A DNA stretch of 64,000 nt. Origin: Streptomyces sp. NBC_00237. Its GTDB lineage: Bacteria; Actinomycetota; Actinomycetes; Streptomycetales; Streptomycetaceae. Numbering within the stretch: the stretch's first letter is position 1; every line of letters starts with the position of its first letter. Both the position numbers and the translations under genes were made by a program. The stretch is taken from NCBI RefSeq assembly GCF_026342435.1, contig NZ_JAPEMT010000002.1:2046001-2110000 (forward strand), read 5' to 3'. The notes under the pieces were generated by a model. It saw nothing but the letters and a program-made list of their open reading frames with translations, had not been told where the DNA came from and searched no databases. Shown piece after piece: positions 43,446 to 50,998 of this stretch.

Positions 43446-43461
43446 ATTGGTCTATACCATA
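43446..43461. promoter_or_regulatory. DasR-responsive element (dre) between SIS gene and nagB
   Basis: ATTGGTCTATACCATA matches the dre consensus AYTGGTCTAGACCART with a single change in the core. It lies about 85 bp upstream of nagB and about 195 bp upstream of the divergent SIS gene. GlcN-6-P or related ligands release DasR. Confidence 0.85.
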
Positions 43462-43544
43462 GATCGTCAAGCCCCCCTCATGACCCCGGGTTTACCCGGG
43501 TGGCCCGGTCTCCACTCCACACAGACAGACAGGCAGGCATCAGC

Positions 43545-44330
43545 GTGGAAGTTGTCATCGTTCCGGACGCCAAGGCAGGCGGCGAGATCATCGCGCAGAG
43601 CATCGCCGACCTGCTGGGCAGCAAGCCCGACGCCCTGCTCGGTGTCGCCACCGGTTCGTCCCCGCTGCCCATCTACACGGCCCTGACCGCCAAGGTCGCC
43701 GCCGGTGAGGTGGACGCGTCGAAGGCCCGGATCTGCCAGCTCGACGAGTACGTGGGGCTGCCGGTCGGGCACCCCGAGTCGTACCGCGCGACCGTCCTGC
43801 GCGAGGTCGTCGAGCCCCTCGGGCTGACCGAGGCGTCGTTCTTCGGCCCCGACGGGTCGGCCGAGGACGTGCAGGCCGCGTGCGAGGCGTACGACAGGGC
43901 GCTCGGTGAGGCGGGCGGCGTGGATCTCCAGATCCTGGGAATCGGCACCGACGGGCACATCGGCTTCAACGAGCCGTGCTCCTCGCTGGCGTCCCGCACC
44001 CGCATCAAGACGCTGACGCAGCAGACCATCGACGACAACGCGCGCTTCTTCGACGGCGACACCGCCCAGGTCCCGCGCCACGTCATCACCCAGGGCATCG
44101 GCACCATCCTGGACGCCCGTCACCTGGTGCTGCTGGCCACCGGCGAGGGCAAGGCCGAGGCCGTCGCGCAGACCGTCGAGGGGCCGCTCTCCGCGCTCGT
44201 ACCGGCGTCCGCGCTCCAGCTCCACCCGCACGCGACCGTCGTCGTCGACGAGGCCGCCGCCTCCAAGCTGAAGCTGGCGGACTACTTCCGTCACACGTAC
44301 GCCAACAAGCCGGTGTGGCAGGGGCTGTAA
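43545..44330 (+). CDS. nagB: glucosamine-6-phosphate deaminase
   Basis: This 261-residue enzyme converts GlcN-6-P to fructose-6-P and ammonia, feeding amino sugars into glycolysis. Motifs include LGVATGSSPLPIYTAL, QLDEYVGL (the catalytic Asp region) and LGIGTDGHIGFNEPCSSLAS with the active-site His. GTG at 43545 gives the usual start VEVVIVPDAKAGGEII. It is monocistronic with a strong terminator. It has a dre site upstream and lies next to the das genes, as in S. coelicolor. Confidence 0.96.
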   Translation: MEVVIVPDAKAGGEIIAQSIADLLGSKPDALLGVATGSSPLPIYTALTAKVAAGEVDASKARICQLDEYVGLPVGHPESYRATVLREVVEPLGLTEASFFGPDGSAEDVQAACEAYDRALGEAGGVDLQILGIGTDGHIGFNEPCSSLASRTRIKTLTQQTIDDNARFFDGDTAQVPRHVITQGIGTILDARHLVLLATGEGKAEAVAQTVEGPLSALVPASALQLHPHATVVVDEAAASKLKLADYFRHTYANKPVWQGL

Positions 44331-44367
44331 GCCTCCGCCGTACGGCACGCGAAAGGCGTACGGCACG

Positions 44368-44408
44368 CGAAAGGCCGGGCACCCCCGCAGCGGGGGCCCG
44401 GCCTTTCG
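44368..44408. terminator. nagB/dasD convergent terminator
   Basis: The arms CGAAAGGCCGGGC (44368-44380) and 44396-44408 are perfectly complementary, with an inner CCCCCGC/GCGGGGG stem. Confidence 0.85.
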
Positions 44409-44424
44409 TCTGTGCGGAGCAGGG

Positions 44425-45948
44425 TCAGCGACCGGCGATGGCCTCCGCCGCCGCCTGACCGCACACCCGTGCCGCACCGCACGTCGCCACGTGCAGCGCG
44501 CCGCGCGGAGTCGACTGAGGGACGCCCATCTCGACCACGACCGTGTCCGGACGGGCCGCGAGGAGCGCGTCCAGGGCCGCCGCCATCCAGGGGTGGCGGT
44601 GTTCGTCGCGTACGACGGCGACGATCCGGCGGTCGCCCGCGGCGGCCAGGACGGCCTCGGCCGTGCAGGTCTCCGCGCTGAACGTGCCCGTCTCGGTGCC
44701 CGGGAGCAGGCGCGTCAGGTCGGCGGCGACGCCCCACGGGGTCTCGTCGCCCACCGCGATGTTCGCGACCGGGGTGAGCGCCGCGACGTACGGGGCGGAC
44801 CTGACGGGGGTGGCGCCGGGGGCCCGGACGACCCGGACGGCACGGCGGGCGGCGACCAGGCCGACCTCACGGTTGGTCTCGTTGCCGGGCGCGGTCCCCT
44901 CCTGCACTTCCGCACCCGGCCCCGAAGCCTCGCGGGCCTGCCGCGTCCACGCGGCCAGGGCCCGAACCCGTGCCGCCGCGTCGGCCAGCCGCTCCTCCGG
45001 CAGTTCGCCGGAGCGGACCGCCAGGACCAGCGCGTCGCGCAGTCGCAGGACGGTCTCCTCGTCGGCGAGGCCGCCGCCGACGCAGATCGCGTCGGCGCCC
45101 GCGGCGATCGCCAGGACGGAGCCGCGCTCGATTCCGTACGTCGCGGAGATGGCCTGCATCTCCATGCCGTCCGTGATGATCAGCCCCTGGTAGCCCAGCT
45201 CCTCACGCAGCAGACCGGTGAGAATCTGCGGGCTGAGAGTCGCAGGACGGGTGGGGTCGAGCGCAGGGAGAAGAATATGCGCACTCATGACCGATTTGGA
45301 ACCTGCTGCGATCGCTGCCCGGAAAGGCACCAGCTCACGGGCGTGCAGTGTGGCGAGGTCCACATCGATGCGGGGCATGTCGTGGTGCGAGTCGACGTTC
45401 GTGTCGCCGTGGCCGGGGAAGTGCTTGGTGCAGGCGGCGACGCCTGATGCCTGGAGGCCCTCGACGTACGCGGCCGTGTGCCGGGCCACGAGCTGCGGGT
45501 CGGCGCCGAAGGAGCGCACGCCGATGACCGGGTTGCCCGGGTCGGAGTTGACGTCGGCCGACGGGGCCCAGTTGAGGTTGACGCCGCACTCGGCGAGACG
45601 GCGGCCCAGCTCGCGGGCGACGTCACGTGTCAGGGCCACGTCGTCGACCGCGCCGAGCGCCAGGTTGCCGGGGAAGGAGGAGCCGCCGCGCACTTCGAGG
45701 CGGGTGACGTCGCCGCCCTCCTCGTCGATGGCGACCAGGACGTCGTCACGCTCGGTACGCAGCTGGGCGGTGAGGGCCGCGAGCTGCTCGGGCGAGGCGA
45801 TGTTGCGGCCGAACAGGCCGACGGAGGACAGCCCCTCCCCCACGCTGCGCAGCAGCCAGTCGGGGGCGGAGGTGCCGGTGAAGCCGGGCTGGAGGACGGC
45901 GAGGGCGTCCCGGGTGAGGGTGTCCGTGCGGCTGATGAGCGTCGTCAT
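44425..45948 (-). CDS. dasD: beta-N-acetylglucosaminidase, GH3 (DasD)
   Basis: This is a 507-residue GH3 enzyme of the NagZ-like type. The acid/base His-Asp loop is KHFPGHGDTNVDSHHDMP and the nucleophile Asp is in GLIITDGMEMQAI. There is a C-terminal second domain of about 150 residues. No signal peptide is visible, so it probably hydrolyses imported chitobiose to GlcNAc in the cytoplasm. It is the last gene of das, 7 bp after dasC, so it is likely co-transcribed. Confidence 0.93.
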   Translation of the reverse strand: MTTLISRTDTLTRDALAVLQPGFTGTSAPDWLLRSVGEGLSSVGLFGRNIASPEQLAALTAQLRTERDDVLVAIDEEGGDVTRLEVRGGSSFPGNLALGAVDDVALTRDVARELGRRLAECGVNLNWAPSADVNSDPGNPVIGVRSFGADPQLVARHTAAYVEGLQASGVAACTKHFPGHGDTNVDSHHDMPRIDVDLATLHARELVPFRAAIAAGSKSVMSAHILLPALDPTRPATLSPQILTGLLREELGYQGLIITDGMEMQAISATYGIERGSVLAIAAGADAICVGGGLADEETVLRLRDALVLAVRSGELPEERLADAAARVRALAAWTRQAREASGPGAEVQEGTAPGNETNREVGLVAARRAVRVVRAPGATPVRSAPYVAALTPVANIAVGDETPWGVAADLTRLLPGTETGTFSAETCTAEAVLAAAGDRRIVAVVRDEHRHPWMAAALDALLAARPDTVVVEMGVPQSTPRGALHVATCGAARVCGQAAAEAIAGR

Positions 45949-45955
45949 GGCTGCG

Positions 45956-46786
45956 TTATCCCTTCACCGCGCCGTCGGTCAGACCACTGACCGCCTTGCG
46001 CTGGAGGAAGACGAAGAGGATGAGGATCGGAATGGCGAAGAGCGAGGACGCCGCCATCGTCGCACCCCAGTCGTCGCCGAACTGGGTCTGGAACTGCGAG
46101 AGCCACAGCGGCAGGGTCTGGAACTCGACCTGCTTGTTCAGGATCAGCACCATGGGGAATTCGTTCCACGCGGTGATGAATCCGAAGAGCGAGGTGGACA
46201 TCAGGCCGGGGGCCAGCAGCGGCAGGATCACCTTGACGAACGCCTGACGGCGGGTGCAGCCGTCCACCATCGCGGACTCCTCCAGCTCCTTGGGCACCGC
46301 GGCGACGAAGCCGCGCAGCGTCAGGAGGGTGAAGGGCAGCACCATGACCATGTAGAAGAGGGTCAGCGGGATCAGGCTGTTGAGCATGTCCGCGTCGCGC
46401 ACGATGAAGTAGATCGCGATGACCATGACTTCCCAGGGCGCCATCTGCGCCACCATGAAGCCGATGATGAATCCGCGCCGTCCCTTGAAGCGCATCCGGG
46501 CCAGGGCGAAGGAGCCGGCCAGGGCGAGGATCAGGGAGAAGACCACCGCGAGGATCGTGACGGTGAGCGAGTTGCGCACCATGGTGCCGAAGTTCTCGGC
46601 GTCGATCGCGGTCTTGAAGTGCTCGAAGGTGATGTCCGTCGGGAACCAGACGGGGTCCTCGGAGACGATGTCCGGCGTCTTCTTGAACGCCGTGGCGAAC
46701 ATCCAGTAGACGGGGAAGACGAATCCGATGACGAGCAGTACTGCCGTCGCGTTGGGCCAGATGCGGCCGAGCAGCGAGCGCTTCAT
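45956..46786 (-). CDS. dasC: chitooligosaccharide ABC permease DasC
   Basis: This is a 276-residue permease of the carbohydrate CUT1 family with six hydrophobic helices and the EAA loop VDGCTRRQAFVKVILPLLAP. It pairs with DasB to import N,N'-diacetylchitobiose bound by DasA; the ATPase MsiK is encoded elsewhere in Streptomyces. Its start overlaps the end of dasB by 4 bp. Confidence 0.94.
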   Translation of the reverse strand: MKRSLLGRIWPNATAVLLVIGFVFPVYWMFATAFKKTPDIVSEDPVWFPTDITFEHFKTAIDAENFGTMVRNSLTVTILAVVFSLILALAGSFALARMRFKGRRGFIIGFMVAQMAPWEVMVIAIYFIVRDADMLNSLIPLTLFYMVMVLPFTLLTLRGFVAAVPKELEESAMVDGCTRRQAFVKVILPLLAPGLMSTSLFGFITAWNEFPMVLILNKQVEFQTLPLWLSQFQTQFGDDWGATMAASSLFAIPILILFVFLQRKAVSGLTDGAVKG

Positions 46787-47775
46787 CGCTCGTCCTCCTC
46801 TTGCTTAAGAACGATCCGCAGGTAGTACGCGGTGAGCAGCAGCAGGATCAGGATCGTCAGGACGGAGATCGCCGAGCCCATGCCGAAGTGCTGGTTGCCC
46901 ATGCCCTCGATGAAGGCATAGACGGGCAGGATCTCGGTGAGCCGGTCGGGGCCGCCCGCGTTGATCGCGTAGACCTGCACGAACGCCTTGAAGACCCAGA
47001 TGATCTCCAGGAACGTCGTGGCGAACAGGAAGGGCTTCAGGAACGGCATGGTGACCGAGGTGAAGCTCTTCCACACGCCCGCGCCGTCCAGCGAGGCCGC
47101 TTCGTACAGCTCCTTGGAGATCGTCGTGGTCGCCGCGTACAGGTTCAGCGCCACGAAGGGGATCGACTGCCAGACGATCAGCACCGTGATCACGAAGAAG
47201 GTGGAGAGCTGGCTGCCGGTCCAGTTGTACTCGGCCATGGAGTGGAAGCCGATGGCGTCCAGCACCCAGTTGACGACACCGAAGCGCTGGGCGAAGAGCC
47301 ACTGGTAGACGGTGGTCGCGGCGACGACGGGCATCGCCCAGGCGAGCACCAGGCCGATCAGCAGGAAGACCCGCATGCGCTTGCCGAGGCGGGCGAGCAG
47401 CAGTCCGATCAGGGTGCCCAGCACCATGATCAGGACGACGTTGACCGCGGTGAAGACCAGCGAGCGGCCGGTGACGTTCCAGAAGTCCGCGCTGCCGAGG
47501 ACCTCGCCGTAGTTGTCGACGCCGTTCCACTCGGTGAGGTGCTGGATCAGCTGCCTCATGTTGAGGTTCTGGAACGAGATCAGGAGGTTCTTGACCAGGG
47601 GCCAGCCCAGGAAGATCAGGACGGCTGCCACCGGGGGCAACAGCAGCAGATAGGGGGTGAGCGATCCGGCTCTGCGGCTCTTCTTGCCCGGATCGACCGG
47701 ATCGGAGCCGGCCCCCTTGAGGTTCTCCGTCGGACCGGAGGGCGGTCGTTCGGTCTGCACGGTCATGCTCGCCAT
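46783..47775 (-). CDS. dasB: chitooligosaccharide ABC permease DasB
   Basis: This is a 330-residue CUT1 permease. A roughly 40-residue basic/Pro-rich cytoplasmic tail precedes the first helix (LTPYLLLLPPVAAVLIFLGW). The EAA loop is YEAASLDGAGVWKSFTSVTM. Starts at 47775 (MASMTVQ) or 47766 (MTVQ) are both possible. It is separated from dasA by a very strong hairpin, so its expression is probably lower than that of the binding protein. Confidence 0.94.
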   Translation of the reverse strand: MASMTVQTERPPSGPTENLKGAGSDPVDPGKKSRRAGSLTPYLLLLPPVAAVLIFLGWPLVKNLLISFQNLNMRQLIQHLTEWNGVDNYGEVLGSADFWNVTGRSLVFTAVNVVLIMVLGTLIGLLLARLGKRMRVFLLIGLVLAWAMPVVAATTVYQWLFAQRFGVVNWVLDAIGFHSMAEYNWTGSQLSTFFVITVLIVWQSIPFVALNLYAATTTISKELYEAASLDGAGVWKSFTSVTMPFLKPFLFATTFLEIIWVFKAFVQVYAINAGGPDRLTEILPVYAFIEGMGNQHFGMGSAISVLTILILLLLTAYYLRIVLKQEEDER

Positions 47776-47847
47776 CTCTTCCTAGGCGCACTGCAGGACG
47801 CAGTGAGGGCACTGCGGGACACAGCCGGCGGGGAGGCACACGGCTGA

Positions 47848-47898
47848 CTGCCGGGTTCCGGCCCCCTCCAGGCTGCGGAGGGGGCCGGAACCCGGCAG
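47848..47898 (-). terminator. 22-bp attenuator hairpin between dasA and dasB
   Basis: The arms 47848-47869 and 47877-47898 are perfectly complementary over 22 bp with a 7-nt loop, beginning 5 bp after the dasA stop. It should protect dasA mRNA and let only part of the transcripts run into dasBC. Confidence 0.88.
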
Positions 47899-47903
47899 GC
47901 GGG

Positions 47904-49190
47904 TTACTGCTTCTGCGCGAGGCGCTTGTTCAGCTCGGCCTCGACCTGCTTGGCGGCGTCCGCCGGGGTCTTACCGTTCAGGACCGCCGTGAGGTAGGTC
48001 TTGATCGGGTTCGGGTTGTTCTCGACCGCGGCCCACTCCGGGATGAGCGGCGTGGTGCCACCGAACTTGGCCGACGGCGCGGCGGCCTCGGCGACCGGGT
48101 TGCCGACCAGGTTGGAGTTGAGCGACTCCTTGTTCGGGATGACGCCGGACTCCTTGGCGATCGCACCCTCGAACTTGTCGGACAGGGCGATCTTCAGGAA
48201 CTCCTTGGCGAGCTCCTGCTTCTTGCTGCCCGCGGCGACGGCGAGGTTGGAGCCGCCGAGGAAGACGCCCTCGGGCTTGTCGGCGGTCTCACCGGGGATG
48301 GTGAAGTAGCCGATGTCCTTCTCCAGCGCCGGGTTGGCCTTGACCGCCGTGGCGGCCTCCCAGCCCATGGCGATCATCGCGCCGGTCTTGCCCTTGGCGA
48401 AGACGTCGGCCTGCTGCGGGGTCGCCTCGTCCTTGTCCTTGGGGGCCTTGGAGTAGGACTGGTACTTCTTGTAGAGCTCGGCGGCCTCGCCGATCTTGGG
48501 GTCGGCCAGGTTGGAGACCCACTTGTCCCCGTCCTTCTTGATCAGCTCCGCACCCTTGCCGATGGTGATGCCGTCGAAGAAGTACCAGTTCTGGCCGGGC
48601 AGGTAGAGGGGCTCGGCCTTGCCCTTGGCCTTGATCTTGTCGAGAGCCTTGAAGAAGTCGTCACGGGTCTTGGGGGCCTCGGTGACACCGGCGTCCTTGA
48701 AGACCGCCTTGTTGTAGACCACGACGCGGTTGGCGAACCACCACGGGGCGGCGAACTGCTTGCCGTCGACGACCGCGGCCTTGTTGAAGTTCTCGGCCCA
48801 GTCCGCGCCGACGCCCTTCTTGAGGTCGTCCAGCTCGGCGAGGCCGCCGGTCTTGGCGTACGCGGCGGTCTGCGTGTTGCCGATCTCGAAGACGTCGGGA
48901 GGGTTCTCCTCGGAGAGGGCGGTCGTCAGCTTCTGCTGGATGCCCTCCCACTTCTGCACCTCGAACTTGAGCTTCGCACCGGTCTTCTTCTCGAACTCGG
49001 CGGTCAGGTCCTTGGTCCAGTTCGGCGGGGTCGAGCCGTCCATGGCCCAGACAGTCAGCGTCTCGCCCTTGAACCCGTCGGCGCCGGCCTTCTTGCCGCC
49101 GTCGCTGCCCTTGCTGTCCGAACCGCCACACGCCGCGACGCTGACCAACATGCCGGCGACGCCAATCGCCGCGATGAGCTTGCGCTTCAT
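47904..49190 (-). CDS. dasA: chitobiose-binding lipoprotein DasA
   Basis: This is a 428-residue solute-binding protein. ATG at 49190 gives the signal MKRKLIAAIGVAGMLVSVAA ending in a lipobox Cys (VAAC). The mature part starts GGSDSKGSDGGKKAG and continues LTVWAMDGSTPPNWTKDLTA. It captures chitobiose outside the membrane for DasBC. A dre site overlaps the promoter about 95 bp upstream of the start. It is divergent from dasR. Confidence 0.95.
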   Translation of the reverse strand: MKRKLIAAIGVAGMLVSVAACGGSDSKGSDGGKKAGADGFKGETLTVWAMDGSTPPNWTKDLTAEFEKKTGAKLKFEVQKWEGIQQKLTTALSEENPPDVFEIGNTQTAAYAKTGGLAELDDLKKGVGADWAENFNKAAVVDGKQFAAPWWFANRVVVYNKAVFKDAGVTEAPKTRDDFFKALDKIKAKGKAEPLYLPGQNWYFFDGITIGKGAELIKKDGDKWVSNLADPKIGEAAELYKKYQSYSKAPKDKDEATPQQADVFAKGKTGAMIAMGWEAATAVKANPALEKDIGYFTIPGETADKPEGVFLGGSNLAVAAGSKKQELAKEFLKIALSDKFEGAIAKESGVIPNKESLNSNLVGNPVAEAAAPSAKFGGTTPLIPEWAAVENNPNPIKTYLTAVLNGKTPADAAKQVEAELNKRLAQKQ

Positions 49191-49284
49191 TACGCCACTC
49201 TCCTGCTCAGGGATGCCTGCAACCCCCTGCCCACCGCGAGGACAACGCACGAAGTACGGCCTGTGGGACTGGGACCTGGTCTTT

Positions 49285-49300
49285 AATGGTTTAGACCAGT
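49285..49300. promoter_or_regulatory. dre site 1 in dasA-dasR region
   Basis: AATGGTTTAGACCAGT matches AYTGGTCTAGACCART except at two positions. It is placed to repress dasA and possibly dasR. Confidence 0.88.
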
Positions 49301-49308
49301 AGCTGGAG

Positions 49309-49324
49309 CTTGGCCTAGACCTTT
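49309..49324. promoter_or_regulatory. weaker dre-like site 2 in dasA-dasR region
   Basis: CTTGGCCTAGACCTTT keeps the TGG-CTAGACC core and lies 24 bp from site 1, centre to centre. It may be a lower-affinity DasR site. Confidence 0.5.
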
Positions 49325-49524
49325 TGGGGTGTCAAGGGTGTGTAAGACCACTCGTTGCGTCCGTTATCGGACCGACACCTGGACCCTCGAAGGAGTTCAC
49401 AAAGGGCTCTTGGACCCCCGCACTCCCGGGCGACGCGGTGTATAAGAAGGAATCGCGCGGAGCCCGAGCCCCGCGTGGCGGACCGTGCCACCATCCATGT
49501 GAGCCGCGACAGACGGAGGAGCCG

Positions 49525-50397
49525 GTGACGGCAGCAGCGCAGGAGCCGGAAGGGCGGACCATGATCACCGACGGGGGACTCACGGAGAGCACCACGAGCG
49601 GCACGAGTACGGGGACCACGATGACCGGCACGAACGGTATGAGCGGCACGAACGGGGAGGGGAACACCCCCGCCACCACCCGCACCGCCCGCGTGCCGAA
49701 GTACTACCGCCTCAAGCGGCACCTGCTCGACATGACCGAAACTCTCCCCCCGGGCACCCCGGTGCCCCCGGAGCGCACCCTCGCCGCCGAGTTCGACACC
49801 TCCCGCACCACCGTCCGCCAGGCCCTCCAGGAACTGGTGGTCGAGGGACGCCTGGAGCGCATCCAGGGCAAGGGCACCTTCGTCGCCAAGCCGAAGGTCT
49901 CGCAGTCCCTCCAACTCACCTCGTACACCGAGGACATGAGGGCCCAGGGCCTCGAACCCACCTCGCAGCTCCTGGACATCGGGTACGTCACCGCGGACGA
50001 CACCCTCGCCGGGCTGCTCGACATCACCACCGGTGGGCGCGTCCTGCGCATCGAGCGTCTGCGTCTGGCGAGCGGCGAGCCGATGGCGATCGAGACAACT
50101 CACCTGTCCGCCAAGCGATTTCCGGCCCTGCGCCGCTCCCTGGTGAAGTACACCTCGCTCTACACGGCCCTCGCCGAGGTCTACGACGTACGGCTGTCGG
50201 AGGCCGAGGAGACCATCGAGACCTCCCTCGCCACCCCGCGCGAGGCGGGGCTGCTCGGCACGGACGTCGGCCTGCCGATGCTGATGCTTTCGCGCCACTC
50301 CCTCGACAGGGGCGGGGAGCCGGTGGAGTGGGTCCGCTCGGTGTACCGGGGCGACCGCTACAAATTCGTAGCCCGCCTCCAACGCCCCCAGGACTAA
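49525..50397 (+). CDS. dasR: GntR/HutC-family regulator DasR
   Basis: This is a 290-residue regulator. GTG at 49525 has GGAGGA upstream; ATG 49561 would give a 278-residue protein nearer the 254 of S. coelicolor. The N-terminal 50-60 residues are a Thr/Gly/Met-rich low-complexity tail, longer than in the model species. The DNA-binding domain follows (VPKYYRLKRHLLDMTE, FDTSRTTVRQALQELVVEGR) and then the UTRA ligand domain (ITTGGRVLRIERLRLASGEP, LARLQRPQD-like end). It binds GlcN-6-P and represses das and nag genes, chitinases and antibiotic activators. Confidence 0.95.
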   Translation: MTAAAQEPEGRTMITDGGLTESTTSGTSTGTTMTGTNGMSGTNGEGNTPATTRTARVPKYYRLKRHLLDMTETLPPGTPVPPERTLAAEFDTSRTTVRQALQELVVEGRLERIQGKGTFVAKPKVSQSLQLTSYTEDMRAQGLEPTSQLLDIGYVTADDTLAGLLDITTGGRVLRIERLRLASGEPMAIETTHLSAKRFPALRRSLVKYTSLYTALAEVYDVRLSEAEETIETSLATPREAGLLGTDVGLPMLMLSRHSLDRGGEPVEWVRSVYRGDRYKFVARLQRPQD

Positions 50398-50494
50398 CAC
50401 CCCCGACTCCCGCCCCCCTCCTGGCGACAGTCCCCCCGCCCCTTCGAACCCCCTCGGGCGGCGGGGCCCACCCCCTCCGCCTCCGCCTCCCCAG

Positions 50495-50850
50495 CCCCCT
50501 TGGGCGGCGGGGCCGCCCCCCGGGGGCGGAACGGGCGGGCAAGGGGGCGGCCCCCCTCGCTCCGGGCCCACCCCGGAGCCGCCCGCCGTTACCCCGCCCC
50601 ATAGGTGCGCCGCACCCCAGTGCGCCTGCGGCGGGCCGCCCCAGACCCTTCCCCAAGCTCTCAACTTCGTTCGAGCAGGGGAGACCCCATCCTTCACCTA
50701 AACTCGCGAGGCTTGGGGGTCGGACGTGCGGGTGCGTGGGGGCTGGCCGCGCAGTTCCCCGCGCCCCTGAGGGCATGCTCCGCAGCCCCAGCGACAGAGA
50801 GCGCGGCGAAGCCGCACAGGAACGCAGCCCCGCACCCCCAACGGGGCACC
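50495..50850. repeat. composite intergenic repeat, right copy
   Basis: This is the direct-orientation partner of 41655-42000, sharing most of its length with indels. It fills much of the 600-bp gap between dasR and cstA (50398-50998). The last part (50740-50850) is a degenerate form of the 83-bp unit on the left. No gene is present; cstA promoter elements presumably lie after 50890, where TCCGTA/TACGGA arms (50899-50916) occur. Confidence 0.82.
50651..50692. repeat. 42-bp hairpin mini-element inserted in right copy
   Basis: The element starts CCCCAAGCTCTCAACTTCGT and ends GGGGAGACCCCATCC. It can fold as CCCC-GCTC against GAGC-GGGG. The left composite repeat is continuous at this point, so the element looks like a discrete insertion. 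A reverse-orientation relative is at 63527-63567. Confidence 0.8.
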
Positions 50851-50998
50851 GGCAAGTTGCCATTGGTACCCCCACTGACCTGCGGTGGTCGCCCCGTTTC
50901 CGTACCGATATACGGACAGGGGGTTACACGGCACGGTCACACCCCCTAGATTTCGCGCACGTTACGACTGTAAAGATCGCGCGAGGGGACGGATCGCC

